From: an uncultured Bacteroidales bacterium
GTDB taxonomy: Bacteria; Bacteroidota; Bacteroidia; Bacteroidales; ML635J-15
Length of the DNA: 48,699 nucleotides
Assembly (NCBI GenBank): GCA_937982115.1
Contig: CALJNE010000052.1
Span: forward strand, 1-48,699
Reading direction: 5' to 3'
Shown: positions 32,898-41,744 of the stretch, piece after piece
Layout: each line of letters starts with the position of its first letter
Position numbering within the stretch: the first letter of the stretch is position 1
Position numbers and translations under genes: made by a program
Notes under the pieces: model-generated
The model's database searches: none
Told to the model about the DNA's origin: nothing
The model's input: the letters and a program-made list of their open reading frames with translations, nothing else

Positions 32898-34442
32898 TTA
32901 GCGAGTACGACCACCAGAACTACTTGATGAAGAACCTCCCGAATATGAGCTTCCGCCGCTACGAGAACCGGAACTTGAACTGCTGTTTGAAGATCCGGAG
33001 TATGAACTTCCACTGCTGCGTGAACTTGATGAAGAACCTGAATAAGAGCCGCTGCTACTTCTTGATTCAGAAGACGAACCTGTTGAATATGAACTGCCTC
33101 CTGTTCTTGAATCGGATGATGAACTACCTGAATTATATGTACCGGAATTACGAGACGGACTTACATTTGAACTGCCGGAAGATGGTCTTGTCCCGGAATT
33201 TGAATTATTCGACGGACGGTTATAACTGTTATTATTCGGAGTATTATTTGATGGACGAGTATAAGTATTTTCCGGAGCATTACCTCTGGGCATTCCCTGG
33301 TTTGTATTTGATTCTCTTCCAACATTATAATTTGGTTTTGAATTGTATTCAGGTTTATTGTATGGTCTGGCGTTATTATCCTGATTAGAAGGAGTTCGAC
33401 CTGTAGAATTTTGATTAGATGGTACTCTTTCGTGATTATTTCCTGATGGATCAACTTGATATGAGTTATTATTTCGAGAATCTTCAGTCCTGTTTCCTAT
33501 AGGGTTTCTGTTTTCATCAGTAACTACAGGATATCTATCTTTATCAGAAGGTTTCACATCGCCACCTGGTTTAACATCAACAGGCTTTCTTCCTGAATCA
33601 TCAATCGGAGTAATGCTTGATGGAACTCTTTCTTGAGACACATCTACCGGACGCACATTATTGTTTGAACCTCCATCTCTTCCTACTCTACCATCATTTA
33701 CATTGGAAGCATTGTTGTAGTTATTCAGTGTATTCGGATTATTTCCTGAATTATTATTTGGAACTCTTGTTGAGCTACTTGACCCGTTACCACTGCTTGA
33801 ACCCATGTGTCCATAATAAACACCTGAAGAATTATTTGGTCTGAAAGGATCGTTCCAATAATTATTGCTCCAATATCCATCATAATATCCATGTTGATAT
33901 CCCCAGTAATATCCTGAATTCCAACTGCTATAATAAGGATATCCCCAGTAACCCCAATATGGGTATCTCCAGTAAGGATAACTCCAATAAGGATAATAAC
34001 CTACATACCAGCCAAAACTTATGGACCAACCATAACCGTAATACCAGGGATCGTAAAACCATGGGTCATAGTAATAATAAGGAGCATAAAACCTTCCAAA
34101 TCTGGAAAAGTAAGATGAATAAGAATCTCCTTCATAATAATCCCCGTAATAATTATTTACAATATAATTACCTGAACCAGACCATTGAGAATCGTCGGAA
34201 TAATATTCTTCGGTATAACCTTGCGAAGAATTATCGCTCGACTGGTAATTAAACTCATTATTAAAAGTTTCCTCATAATTTGCTTTATCATAATCAACTT
34301 TTGAGGTATTAACTTTTTTATTCTCCCTGGCAGGAGCTGTTGATGTATAAACATCATCGTAGCCTCCGGTAGTGTACAGATTAACTGTGCAACTTGTTGC
34401 CAGAAAAATTAAAATTAACGATAGATAAAAAACTGCTTTCAT
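32898..34442 (-). CDS. Low-complexity Tyr/Trp/Gly- and Ser/Asn-rich lipoprotein
   Basis: A 514-residue surface protein. The signal peptide has a lipobox at FLATSC (Cys18), so it is a lipoprotein. Residues of about 110-210 are packed with tyrosine, tryptophan, glycine and proline (repeats of the YPYW, GYWG and SGYYWGY kind). Residues 220-420 are asparagine/serine/proline-rich with repeated RPSNN and GRTPSN-like words. The last 100 residues are serine-glycine repeats (GSSYSGSSSS type) ending SSSGGRTR. No known domain is seen. It probably is a disordered, possibly cohesive cell-surface protein. It forms an operon with the FadL-like gene and is divergent from proS. Homopolymer-like codons make length variation likely. 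Confidence 0.75.
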   Translation of the reverse strand: MKAVFYLSLILIFLATSCTVNLYTTGGYDDVYTSTAPARENKKVNTSKVDYDKANYEETFNNEFNYQSSDNSSQGYTEEYYSDDSQWSGSGNYIVNNYYGDYYEGDSYSSYFSRFGRFYAPYYYYDPWFYDPWYYGYGWSISFGWYVGYYPYWSYPYWRYPYWGYWGYPYYSSWNSGYYWGYQHGYYDGYWSNNYWNDPFRPNNSSGVYYGHMGSSSGNGSSSSTRVPNNNSGNNPNTLNNYNNASNVNDGRVGRDGGSNNNVRPVDVSQERVPSSITPIDDSGRKPVDVKPGGDVKPSDKDRYPVVTDENRNPIGNRTEDSRNNNSYQVDPSGNNHERVPSNQNSTGRTPSNQDNNARPYNKPEYNSKPNYNVGRESNTNQGMPRGNAPENTYTRPSNNTPNNNSYNRPSNNSNSGTRPSSGSSNVSPSRNSGTYNSGSSSSDSRTGGSSYSTGSSSESRSSSGSYSGSSSSSRSSGSSYSGSSNSSSSSGSRSGGSSYSGGSSSSSSGGRTR

Positions 34443-34492
34443 AATAGTTTTAATTTTATAATTTTGAACAAAAAATTTTAAAGAACTTTACT

Positions 34493-34500
34493 TAATTTTG
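34493..34500 (+). promoter_or_regulatory. Candidate -7 box (TAATTTTG) for the proS operon
   Basis: TAATTTTG lies 24 bases before the proS ATG, in the 82-base gap shared with the divergent lipoprotein gene. Confidence 0.45.
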
Positions 34501-34524
34501 CAACAAATTTCATACCAATAAATT

Positions 34525-35997
34525 ATGGCAAAAGCGTTAACGAAGAAGGAAGAAAATTACTCACAATGGTACAACGATTTAGTATTGAATGCTGATTTAG
34601 CAGAAAATTCAGCAGTAAGAGGTTGTATGGTGATTAAACCATACGGATACAGTATTTGGGAAAAAATGCAATCCATACTTGACAAAATGTTTAAAGATAC
34701 CGGACATACCAATGCTTACTTTCCAATTTTCATTCCAAAATCTTTTTTCAGCAAAGAGGCAAAACATGTTGAAGGATTTGCAAAAGAATGTGCGGTAGTT
34801 ACCCATTACCGACTTAAAAATGATGGACATGGAGGAATAGAAGTTGATCCGGAGGCTAAACTCGAAGAAGAATTGATTGTAAGACCTACTTCAGAAACAA
34901 TTATCTGGAATACTTATCGCAACTGGATACAATCATATAGAGACTTACCTATCCTTGTAAATCAATGGGCTAATGTTGTGAGATGGGAAATGAGAACCAG
35001 ACTTTTCTTGCGTACAGCGGAGTTTTTATGGCAAGAAGGACATACTGCTCATGCCAGTCGTGAGGAAGCTATTGAAGAAGCCCAAAGAATGATAAATGTT
35101 TATCAGGATTTTGCTGCGAATTATTTAGGTATTCCGGTTTTAGTCGGGCGAAAAAGCGAAAATGAAAGATTTGCCGGCGCCGAAGACACTTACTGTATTG
35201 AAGCCTTAATGCAGGACGGGAAAGCTCTTCAGGCAGGAACATCACACTTTTTAGCCCAAAATTTCGCAAAAGCCTTTGATGTAAAATTTTTAAATAAAGA
35301 AAATCAGGAAGAATATGTATGGGCAACATCCTGGGGAGTTTCTACAAGATTGATGGGAGCTTTAATAATGTGCCATTCCGATAATAACGGTCTTGTATTA
35401 CCTCCAAAACTTGCTCCAATACAGGTTGTAATAGTACCAATATACAAGAATGATGAAGAATTAAATCTTATAAGGCAAAGAGTAGGAGAACTTACCGAAA
35501 AGCTCAAAGTTTTAAATATTAGTTTTAAATTTGATGACAGAGACAATCAACGTCCGGGCTTTAAGTTTGCAGAATGGGAATTAAAAGGAGTTCCGGTACG
35601 ATTGGCAATCGGACCAAAAGACTATCAAAACAACACATGGGAAGTTGCCAGAAGAGATACACTTACCAAAGAAATCATTTCCAACGAAAATATTATTGAA
35701 CACATTAAATTTTTACTTGAAGATATTCAGCAGAACATTTATAATAAGGCATTAAAATTCAGAGAAGAAAACACACACAAAGCAGATACATGGGAAGAAT
35801 TCAAGCAGATTCTTGATGAAAAAGGAGGCTTTGTTCTTGCTCATTGGGATGGGACTAAAGAAACTGAAGAAAAAATAAAAGAAGAAACCAAAGCAACAAT
35901 AAGATTAATTCCATTAAATCCTGAAATTGAAGAGGGAAAATGCATCTACACAGGTAAAAAATCTAATTTCAGAGTAGTTTTTGCAAGGTCATACTAA
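34525..35997 (+). CDS. proS: Prolyl-tRNA synthetase (archaeal/eukaryotic-type)
   Basis: A 490-residue class II synthetase that charges tRNA-Pro. Motif 2 is seen around [22 protein letters not shown] and motif 3 around [20 protein letters not shown] (20 residues). The anticodon-binding domain follows ([15 protein letters not shown]). There is no bacterial editing insertion between motifs 2 and 3. The C-terminal domain of the archaeal/eukaryotic type ends [12 protein letters not shown]. It heads a likely operon with a conserved hypothetical and ftcD, with gaps of 10 and 13 bases. This form of ProRS is usual in Bacteroidetes. Confidence 0.95.
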   Translation: MAKALTKKEENYSQWYNDLVLNADLAENSAVRGCMVIKPYGYSIWEKMQSILDKMFKDTGHTNAYFPIFIPKSFFSKEAKHVEGFAKECAVVTHYRLKNDGHGGIEVDPEAKLEEELIVRPTSETIIWNTYRNWIQSYRDLPILVNQWANVVRWEMRTRLFLRTAEFLWQEGHTAHASREEAIEEAQRMINVYQDFAANYLGIPVLVGRKSENERFAGAEDTYCIEALMQDGKALQAGTSHFLAQNFAKAFDVKFLNKENQEEYVWATSWGVSTRLMGALIMCHSDNNGLVLPPKLAPIQVVIVPIYKNDEELNLIRQRVGELTEKLKVLNISFKFDDRDNQRPGFKFAEWELKGVPVRLAIGPKDYQNNTWEVARRDTLTKEIISNENIIEHIKFLLEDIQQNIYNKALKFREENTHKADTWEEFKQILDEKGGFVLAHWDGTKETEEKIKEETKATIRLIPLNPEIEEGKCIYTGKKSNFRVVFARSY

Positions 35998-36007
35998 ATT
36001 ATAATAA

Positions 36008-36697
36008 ATGGACGAGCCAAAAGAAAAATCTATTAAAGAACACGTAATAAGTGTATTAAAAGAAAAAGCTGTTCTCAAACAAAATGTTTATGATCAGACA
36101 AAAAAGACATTAAAGATTATCAAGAAGATAACTCAAGATATTGTGAAAGAATACGATAAGGAACTTGCTTCTGAAGATGAAAGAGTTAAGCTTGAATATC
36201 GTGACAGAGGAATGTTTGAAGCAGAGTTGAAAATTGCCGGTGATTTGATAATCTTTAACATGCACTCAAATGTTTTTGAATTTCCACGAAATCATGAAAT
36301 CTGGAAAGACAATTATTTTGTTCAGGAGCCATTATTAACCTATTCGGGGATAATTAATATCTACAATTTTTTAGCAGATTCGTTCAAGTATTACAGAATG
36401 GATGACCTTGGATATTTAATTGGGCGGATTTTTGTAAATAAAGATTGTACATTTTTCGTTGAAGGACGAAGAGAACTCGGTTTTAATTATCCGGCATTCG
36501 GGAAAAACGAGGTGAATGAAACCAATATACGTACTTTAATAGAAAATACTATGGCTTATGTTTTAAAGTTTGATTTGCTTGTTCCTCCATATAACGAAGT
36601 AAAAATAATAACTGTAAGAGATATGCAGGAAAAAATGAACAAGCATAAAATGCAAACAGGTAAGCGTTTAGGTTTTCAATATAATGCAATAGAATAA
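36008..36697 (+). CDS. Conserved hypothetical protein (proS-ftcD operon)
   Basis: A 229-residue soluble protein with no signal peptide. The first 60 residues are charged and predicted helical (LKQNVYDQTKKTLKIIKKITQ). The rest is a mixed alpha/beta fold with FEAELKIAGDLIIFNMHSNVF, GYLIGRIFVNKDCTFFVEGRREL and LLVPPYNEVKIITVRDMQEKMN. I do not recognise a motif that would give an enzymatic role, although I recall similar proteins in other Bacteroidales genomes. Its position between proS and ftcD suggests cotranscription rather than shared pathway. No function is proposed. Confidence 0.8.
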   Translation: MDEPKEKSIKEHVISVLKEKAVLKQNVYDQTKKTLKIIKKITQDIVKEYDKELASEDERVKLEYRDRGMFEAELKIAGDLIIFNMHSNVFEFPRNHEIWKDNYFVQEPLLTYSGIINIYNFLADSFKYYRMDDLGYLIGRIFVNKDCTFFVEGRRELGFNYPAFGKNEVNETNIRTLIENTMAYVLKFDLLVPPYNEVKIITVRDMQEKMNKHKMQTGKRLGFQYNAIE

Positions 36698-36710
36698 AAC
36701 AAATACAGTC

Positions 36711-38408
36711 ATGAAACAAATTATTGAATGTGTTCCCAATTTCAGTGAAGGACGTGATATGTCCGTAATTAAACAAATTACTGATGTTATAGAATCCTGC
36801 GAAGGAGTAAAATTATTAAATGTTGATCCAGGAGCTGCAACAAATCGTACTGTTGTTACTTTTGTCGGTACGCCGGAAGAAGTTTGTAATGCTGCTTTTC
36901 TGGCCGTAAAAAAAGCTTCGGAAGTGATTGATATGCGAAAACATAAAGGAGCTCATCCGAGGTTTGGAGCAACCGATGTTTGTCCGCTTATTCCGGTTGC
37001 AAATATCAGTATGGAAGAAACCGTTGAGTATGCACGTAAATTAGCTGAAAGAATCGGCAAAGAGTTGTCAATTCCGGTTTATTGTTATGAATTTGCTGCT
37101 TTTAGGCCCGAAAGAAAAAATCTTGCTAATTGTCGTTCCGGGGAATATGAAGGTTTGCAAAAGAAATTAGTAAATCCGGAATGGAAGCCCGACTTCGGTC
37201 CTGCTGAATGGAACGAACATGTAGCAAAAACCGGTGCAACTGCAGTTGGAGCACGTAAATTTTTAGTTGCATACAATGTAAATCTTAATACGACATCAGT
37301 AAACAAAGCTAATTCAATCGCTTTTGATGTAAGAGAGAAAGGACGTGTAAAACGTGAAGGACACCCTGTTACAGGAAAACCAGTTTTAGACGAAAAAGGA
37401 AACAAAGTTTACGAACCTGGATTATTAAAATCAGTAAAAGCTATCGGCTGGTATATTGAAGAGTATGGCATTGCCCAAATTTCGATGAATCTCACCGATA
37501 TTGATATAACACCTGTACACGTGGCATTTGATACGGTTTGTGAGAGAGCTCAGGCTCATGGTTTGAGAGTTACCGGGTCAGAACTTGTTGGAGTAATTCC
37601 ATTAAAAGCCATCTTGGATGCAGGAAAGTATTTTCTAAAAAAGCAAGGACGTTCGACAGGAATTGCAGACAGCGAAATAATCAAAATTGCAGTTAAATCG
37701 CTTGGTCTTGACGAGCTTAAACCTTTTGACCCAAAGAAAAACATTATTGAGTATATGCTCGAAGAAGACGACGCTAATAAACTTGTTGATATGGATTTGG
37801 TAAAATTCTGTCATACCACAGCATCGGAATCACCTGCTCCGGGCGGAGGGTCAATTTCGGCATATATGGGAGCATTAGGAGCTGCTCTTGGTACAATGGT
37901 TGCTAATCTCACTGCAAATAAATACAGACATGATGATAGATGGATGGAATACAGTGATTGGGCAGAAAAAGGGAAATATTATCATGACGAACTTTTAAAA
38001 CTTGTTGATGAAGATACCAGAGCTTTCAACAAAATAATGGATGCCTTCGGATTGCCCAAATCAACTGATGAAGAAAAAGCTGCAAGAAAAAAAGCTATTC
38101 AGGAAGCAACAAAATTTGCCATGGAGATTCCTTTTAAAACCATGAAGCTAAGTTACGAAAGTATGGAAGTTATGCTCGAAATGGCAAAACATGGTCTGGA
38201 AGCCTCTATAAGTGATGCTGCTGTTGGAGCTCTAGCAGCAACGGCAGCAGTTAGAGGTGCATTTTTAAATGTTAAAATAAATGCTTGCGGATATGATGAT
38301 AAAGATTTTGTAAATCAAATTATTGCAGAAGGTTCAGAAATTGAAAGTAAGGCTATAGAATTACAAAATCAAATTTTAGAACTTGTAAACAGCAAAATTT
38401 CTAAATAA
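36711..38408 (+). CDS. ftcD: Glutamate formimidoyltransferase / formimidoyl-THF cyclodeaminase
   Basis: A 565-residue two-domain enzyme of histidine degradation. Residues 1-330 are the formiminotransferase (IIECVPNFSEGRD, HKGAHPRFGATDVCPLIP with the catalytic histidine, MNLTDIDITPVHVAFD), moving the formimino group from formiminoglutamate to tetrahydrofolate. Residues of about 355-565 are the cyclodeaminase (SPAPGGGSISAYMGALGAAL, MEIPFKTMKLSYESMEVM, SDAAVGALAATAAVRGAFLN), which frees ammonia and makes methenyl-THF. The fused form is common in Bacteroidetes. It is the last gene of its operon and ends in a terminator. Together with the kam genes it supports an amino-acid-fermenting lifestyle; hutH, hutU and hutI are not in the window. 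Confidence 0.94.
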   Translation: MKQIIECVPNFSEGRDMSVIKQITDVIESCEGVKLLNVDPGAATNRTVVTFVGTPEEVCNAAFLAVKKASEVIDMRKHKGAHPRFGATDVCPLIPVANISMEETVEYARKLAERIGKELSIPVYCYEFAAFRPERKNLANCRSGEYEGLQKKLVNPEWKPDFGPAEWNEHVAKTGATAVGARKFLVAYNVNLNTTSVNKANSIAFDVREKGRVKREGHPVTGKPVLDEKGNKVYEPGLLKSVKAIGWYIEEYGIAQISMNLTDIDITPVHVAFDTVCERAQAHGLRVTGSELVGVIPLKAILDAGKYFLKKQGRSTGIADSEIIKIAVKSLGLDELKPFDPKKNIIEYMLEEDDANKLVDMDLVKFCHTTASESPAPGGGSISAYMGALGAALGTMVANLTANKYRHDDRWMEYSDWAEKGKYYHDELLKLVDEDTRAFNKIMDAFGLPKSTDEEKAARKKAIQEATKFAMEIPFKTMKLSYESMEVMLEMAKHGLEASISDAAVGALAATAAVRGAFLNVKINACGYDDKDFVNQIIAEGSEIESKAIELQNQILELVNSKISK

Positions 38409-38433
38409 TATTTATTCAGATTTTATGTTTTTT

Positions 38434-38460
38434 TAGCCTAAGTGTAAAAAGCTTAGGCTA
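38434..38460 (+). terminator. Terminator after ftcD
   Basis: TAGCCTAAG (38434-38442) pairs perfectly with CTTAGGCTA (38452-38460) and is followed by six Ts. It is 25 bases after the ftcD stop. Confidence 0.85.
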
Positions 38461-38514
38461 TTTTTTAAAATTTCTGGATTAAAAAATTTAAAATTTGGAC
38501 AAACCATAGCCACA

Positions 38515-39187
38515 GCAAAAATAATACATGGCGTACCCGCAGCCCAACGGAATTTTTGCTTCAGGCCACACCCTGCTTGATGATTTTCAACCCGGATTTG
38601 AAAATAGAATTTCTCAAAATTCTATTTTCAAGTGTGCTGGCATGTGTGGAGCATCCGGGTTAATCCCGATTTGTTCTCGATGAAATCGGAACTTAGATTT
38701 TGTTTGGATTTCCGAAGCTGAAGGCGAAAAGAAAACCTTACAAAATCTTAGTCGCTACGAAGTAGAAAAAAATCTTTAGATTTTTTTGGATTTAACGAAA
38801 AAATTCAGAAGGCGACAGTAACTCGTTGACATTCTACAAATTATCTTCGATAATTTAATGTGTTTTGTTCTGGAATAAACTTTTAGTTAAGTATTTATTC
38901 TGTTGAAGTTTATCAGTTCGGCTTGGTGTAGGTTGTTTGCGTTATAAGAATACCTATTATAATTCTACGGATTGGAGGGGTTTTGTACGTAGTTGTCGGG
39001 AGAGGGAACAAAAGCGATAAGGGGGGCGTAAAGATGAGCGTTAAGGTTGATGAGACTTATCTTACCTTGCTGTTCATTGAAGCAGCTTAGAGATACGTTA
39101 TAACCTGTATTAATCTAAGACGCCCGGCTACTACTACCCGAATAAAACCATCTTATGCCAGTGCTGGTGTGCATTTATTATTATAAT
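38515..39187. mobile_element. Possible non-autonomous element or structured RNA locus (no coding frame)
   Basis: This non-coding stretch is visibly richer in G and C than the AT-rich gaps nearby and packed with inverted repeats. It has an imperfect terminal inverted repeat: the left end 38515-38540 (GCAAAAATAATACATGGCGT and on) against the right end 39163-39187, about 17 of 22 positions by hand. Inside are a 15-bp hairpin at 38598-38631 nested in a 9-bp stem (AACCCGGAT 38589-38597 with ATCCGGGTT 38653-38661), stems at 38666-38689 and 38691-38752, and tight hairpins at 38766-38787 and 38838-38856. The right half (38930-39160) shows no frame either. A MITE-like element, a degraded insertion sequence or a folded RNA would all fit. 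Confidence 0.4.
38598..38631. repeat. 15-bp inverted repeat within the 38.5-39.2 kb non-coding region
   Basis: TTGAAAATAGAATTT (38598-38612) pairs perfectly with AAATTCTATTTTCAA (38617-38631) around a CTCA loop. It is enclosed by AACCCGGAT / ATCCGGGTT arms at 38589-38597 and 38653-38661, so the whole folds into a long two-part stem. Confidence 0.75.
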
Positions 39188-39318
39188 CATCAGGTAAATA
39201 TAACTAAAATTATTGAAGATGACAATTTTTTTTTAAAGAATTAATAAAACTACTTTGTCGGGCAAATAATTAATATCGGATAACTTAAGTCTTTACATTC
39301 CAGATTCTTGATTCTGAT

Positions 39319-40245
39319 TTAAAAAAGAGTAAATATTTCCATTGCGAGAGCAAGCACACAATGTAAAATTATACCCCACCAGATATGCTTTTCTTCAAAT
39401 GCTATAATACCTAACAAATATGCACCAAAAAACGAGCTAATAGTCTCGGGCAAAGGCTTTCCAAAGTGAATTACTACATATAAAACCGAAACCGGTAAAA
39501 TAGAATTTCTGCCTAATAATTTCAATAACCCCAAAATCATAAAGCCTCTAAAAAATAACTCAATAATAAAAAAATCAAACTGGTAAGCAAACTCAAAAAA
39601 AATTGCAGTAAAAACTTTAGGCAGGCCTATTTCATTAGCAAAGCTCTTATAATACGTTCTTTCTAAAATCGGATAATACTTAGAAACATCTTTAAAAAAA
39701 GAGCCAATAAAAGATACTGCTACGACAGCAAAAATTAAAACTACTAACGGGAACCACCTAATCCCTGAAAACCTTAGCCCATAAAAATCAGGAACACTTT
39801 CCTTATCCAGAAAATACCAAATTAGTAACAAAGGAATAACTACTGTTATTAAACCGGAAAAGTTATCAAATACCTGATAAAAATAAAATTTTGCAGGGTA
39901 AGAAATTTTTATATCCACACCATGCTGACCAAAATAAGAAATATACACACCGAGAATTAAAATAGCAACAAAAACCTTTAAAATAAGTTCAATGTTTATT
40001 TTTATTTCATTTTTCCTAAAAATTTTAATAATTAACAAAGTAATAGCATAAGAAAAGAAAAACCAGAAAAAATTTATGAAATAAATCTTAAAATCAAGGT
40101 TATATTTATCAGTTAATTTATCATACGGGAAATAAACATATTCAATCAATACTAAAGCTGTAGTGAATAAAAATACAAAAAAATAAATTCCGGCATGAAA
40201 ATCTTTTTTAACAAAATCTAAAACAGAAAAGAAAAGTTTTTTCAT
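39319..40245 (-). CDS. CPBP-family (Abi/Rce1-like) intramembrane protein
   Basis: A 308-residue membrane protein with about eight hydrophobic segments. The CPBP motifs lie in the C-terminal third: motif 1 reads IELFFRGFM (228-236), with Glu229 and Arg233 but Ile where the first glutamate of EExxxR is usual; motif 2 is YVVIHFG (His260), and HCVLAL (His295) gives the last. These residues hold the metal in Rce1-type proteases. The changed motif 1 raises doubt about activity. It overlaps the upstream carboxypeptidase gene (TAATG), so they are made together; a cell-envelope role is plausible. Family confidence is moderate. Confidence 0.7.
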   Translation of the reverse strand: MKKLFFSVLDFVKKDFHAGIYFFVFLFTTALVLIEYVYFPYDKLTDKYNLDFKIYFINFFWFFFSYAITLLIIKIFRKNEIKINIELILKVFVAILILGVYISYFGQHGVDIKISYPAKFYFYQVFDNFSGLITVVIPLLLIWYFLDKESVPDFYGLRFSGIRWFPLVVLIFAVVAVSFIGSFFKDVSKYYPILERTYYKSFANEIGLPKVFTAIFFEFAYQFDFFIIELFFRGFMILGLLKLLGRNSILPVSVLYVVIHFGKPLPETISSFFGAYLLGIIAFEEKHIWWGIILHCVLALAMEIFTLF

Positions 40246-41696
40246 TACTCAAGATTAGAAATAGTGATAAAAAGTTCCTCGAAAATTTTTCGCATTCTGA
40301 ATCCCGGGCAATCATAATTGTTTGCAATTACACAAAAAGCAATTTCTTCACCTTTATTATTATAGATATATCCGGCATAAGCTCGAACACGAGTCATACT
40401 GCCACTTTTAGCATACATTTTATTTTTCTCAGTATTTTGAATAGCATATTTCGAGACTGTTCCTTTTAATTCTGTTACAGGCAAAGTTTTCAGGAATATA
40501 TCACCCACAGGAGATTTTTTTTTCATATAAATCAAAAAATCAGTCATTTGTTTGCAGGTTAAACCATTAGAACGACTCAATCCACAAGCATCATCAACGA
40601 ATAATCCTCCGGAATCAATGCCTCGAATTTTTAAAAACTCTTTTAATACATCAGCATAACTTCTCCCAAATTTTTTGGAAATATGATACGACAATATCTC
40701 AGCATACAAATTTTGACTTTTTACGTTGGTTACTCTGGCAATTTCAGAAAGTTTTGGTGAAAATGTAGTGCTGATTACTTTAATATTGGCTTCAGTTTTT
40801 TTATTAAATACCACTTCTTTTTTTCCGGTTACTGTTATTCCACTGATTTTTAAAGCATTTTCAAGTTGATTAAGTAAATACAGTTCGGGGTCGGGCAAGG
40901 CTCCTTTTATTTGAAAATCATTTTTATTCATTGGCAGAGTACCACGAATATCAAGTTTTTTTGCATCTCGTGTAAAATAAATATAGGCATCATCAAAATT
41001 GTTTTTGGAAGTAGTTACTTCATTATTTATTTCAATTCCTAAATCAGGCGGATTTATTCTAATTATTTCTGTAGGAAGTCCATCTTTATTGCCTGTTTTA
41101 AAATGAATAAAAAACAGATTATCCATATAGTTTAAAGACGAACCTTTAGTACCGTAATGATTTGCAACATCTTCCCAAAGCCATTTTCCGTTAATATTTA
41201 TTTTTCCAAAAAAAGATGCATCAGCTATTAAATTACCATTAATTTTCTTTATCCCGGCTTTTTTAATATCATTTACCCATTTAAGTAACAAAACAGTGTC
41301 TTTATTATAATGATTTTCAAAATTAAACGAACCCAGACAAGGGTCACCATTACCAATTACAAATAAATCACCATTTAAAGTTCCCGCAGAGTCAATAATT
41401 CCGGAATATGCAATTTCAGTTTTAAATTCAGAATTTGGTCCTAATATTTCCAGAGCTAAAGCTGTAGGAAAGATTTTAAAAACTGAAGCCGGACTTAGAC
41501 TTAGTTTTGAGTTATAATCAATAATTACATTATCAGCTGTTAAATTTTTGACATACATTCCTAGAACAGCATTATTTAACTCAGGCAAATCGGCAATTGA
41601 AGTTATAATCTCTTCGGAGGTTTTTTTCTGAGAAAAAATTGAATTACAATGAATTAGAAAAAAAAGAGTTAAGATAATCGCACAAAAGTTTTTCAT
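40245..41696 (-). CDS. dacB: D-alanyl-D-alanine carboxypeptidase / endopeptidase (PBP4 type, S13)
   Basis: A peptidase S13 penicillin-binding protein of about 483 residues that trims peptidoglycan stem peptides in the periplasm. SxxK is seen in SLSPASVFKI, SxN in SRSNGLT, and KSG in MYAKSGSMTRVRAYAGYI. The long insertion between SxxK and SxN is typical of PBP4. I start at ATG 41696, where MKNFCAIILTLFFLIHC begins a signal peptide. A 16-residue extension to ATG 41744 would run across the promoter box TAAATTTG at 41714-41721, so it is rejected. It overlaps the CPBP gene by one base. Confidence 0.9.
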   Translation of the reverse strand: MKNFCAIILTLFFLIHCNSIFSQKKTSEEIITSIADLPELNNAVLGMYVKNLTADNVIIDYNSKLSLSPASVFKIFPTALALEILGPNSEFKTEIAYSGIIDSAGTLNGDLFVIGNGDPCLGSFNFENHYNKDTVLLLKWVNDIKKAGIKKINGNLIADASFFGKININGKWLWEDVANHYGTKGSSLNYMDNLFFIHFKTGNKDGLPTEIIRINPPDLGIEINNEVTTSKNNFDDAYIYFTRDAKKLDIRGTLPMNKNDFQIKGALPDPELYLLNQLENALKISGITVTGKKEVVFNKKTEANIKVISTTFSPKLSEIARVTNVKSQNLYAEILSYHISKKFGRSYADVLKEFLKIRGIDSGGLFVDDACGLSRSNGLTCKQMTDFLIYMKKKSPVGDIFLKTLPVTELKGTVSKYAIQNTEKNKMYAKSGSMTRVRAYAGYIYNNKGEEIAFCVIANNYDCPGFRMRKIFEELFITISNLE

Positions 41697-41713
41697 AAAC
41701 CGATTTATTTTTT

Positions 41714-41741
41714 CAAATTTAAAATTTATTTTCAATTCAAA
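41714..41741 (-). promoter_or_regulatory. Promoter of dacB, -33 TTTG and -7 TAAATTTG
   Basis: The minus strand reads TTTG (41738-41741), 16 bases, TAAATTTG (41714-41721), then 17 bases to the ATG at 41696. The two boxes and their spacing fit the Bacteroidetes consensus and decide the start of dacB. Confidence 0.55.
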
Positions 41742-41744
41742 CAC

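Noticed and set aside
32777-33388. 203-codon open frame on the plus strand
   Set aside because: It lies antisense to the low-complexity lipoprotein gene and the start of the FadL-like gene. Its product is a shadow of their repeated codons, without any motif.
33000-34250. Tandem DNA repeats as CRISPR or VNTR locus
   Set aside because: The repetition reflects low-complexity coding for serine, glycine, asparagine and tyrosine; there is no regular repeat-spacer pattern.
38930-39160. RNase P RNA, SRP RNA, tmRNA or tRNA in the GC-richer non-coding island
   Set aside because: None of the conserved words of these RNAs could be found, and no tRNA-like cloverleaf was seen.
38515-39187. Group II intron or integron attC array
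   Set aside because: No GTGCG-type intron start, domain V or reverse transcriptase, and no attC core pair or integrase; the structure does not match.
41697-41744. 16-residue N-terminal extension of dacB
   Set aside because: It would cross the dacB promoter boxes and bury the signal peptide that starts at 41696.
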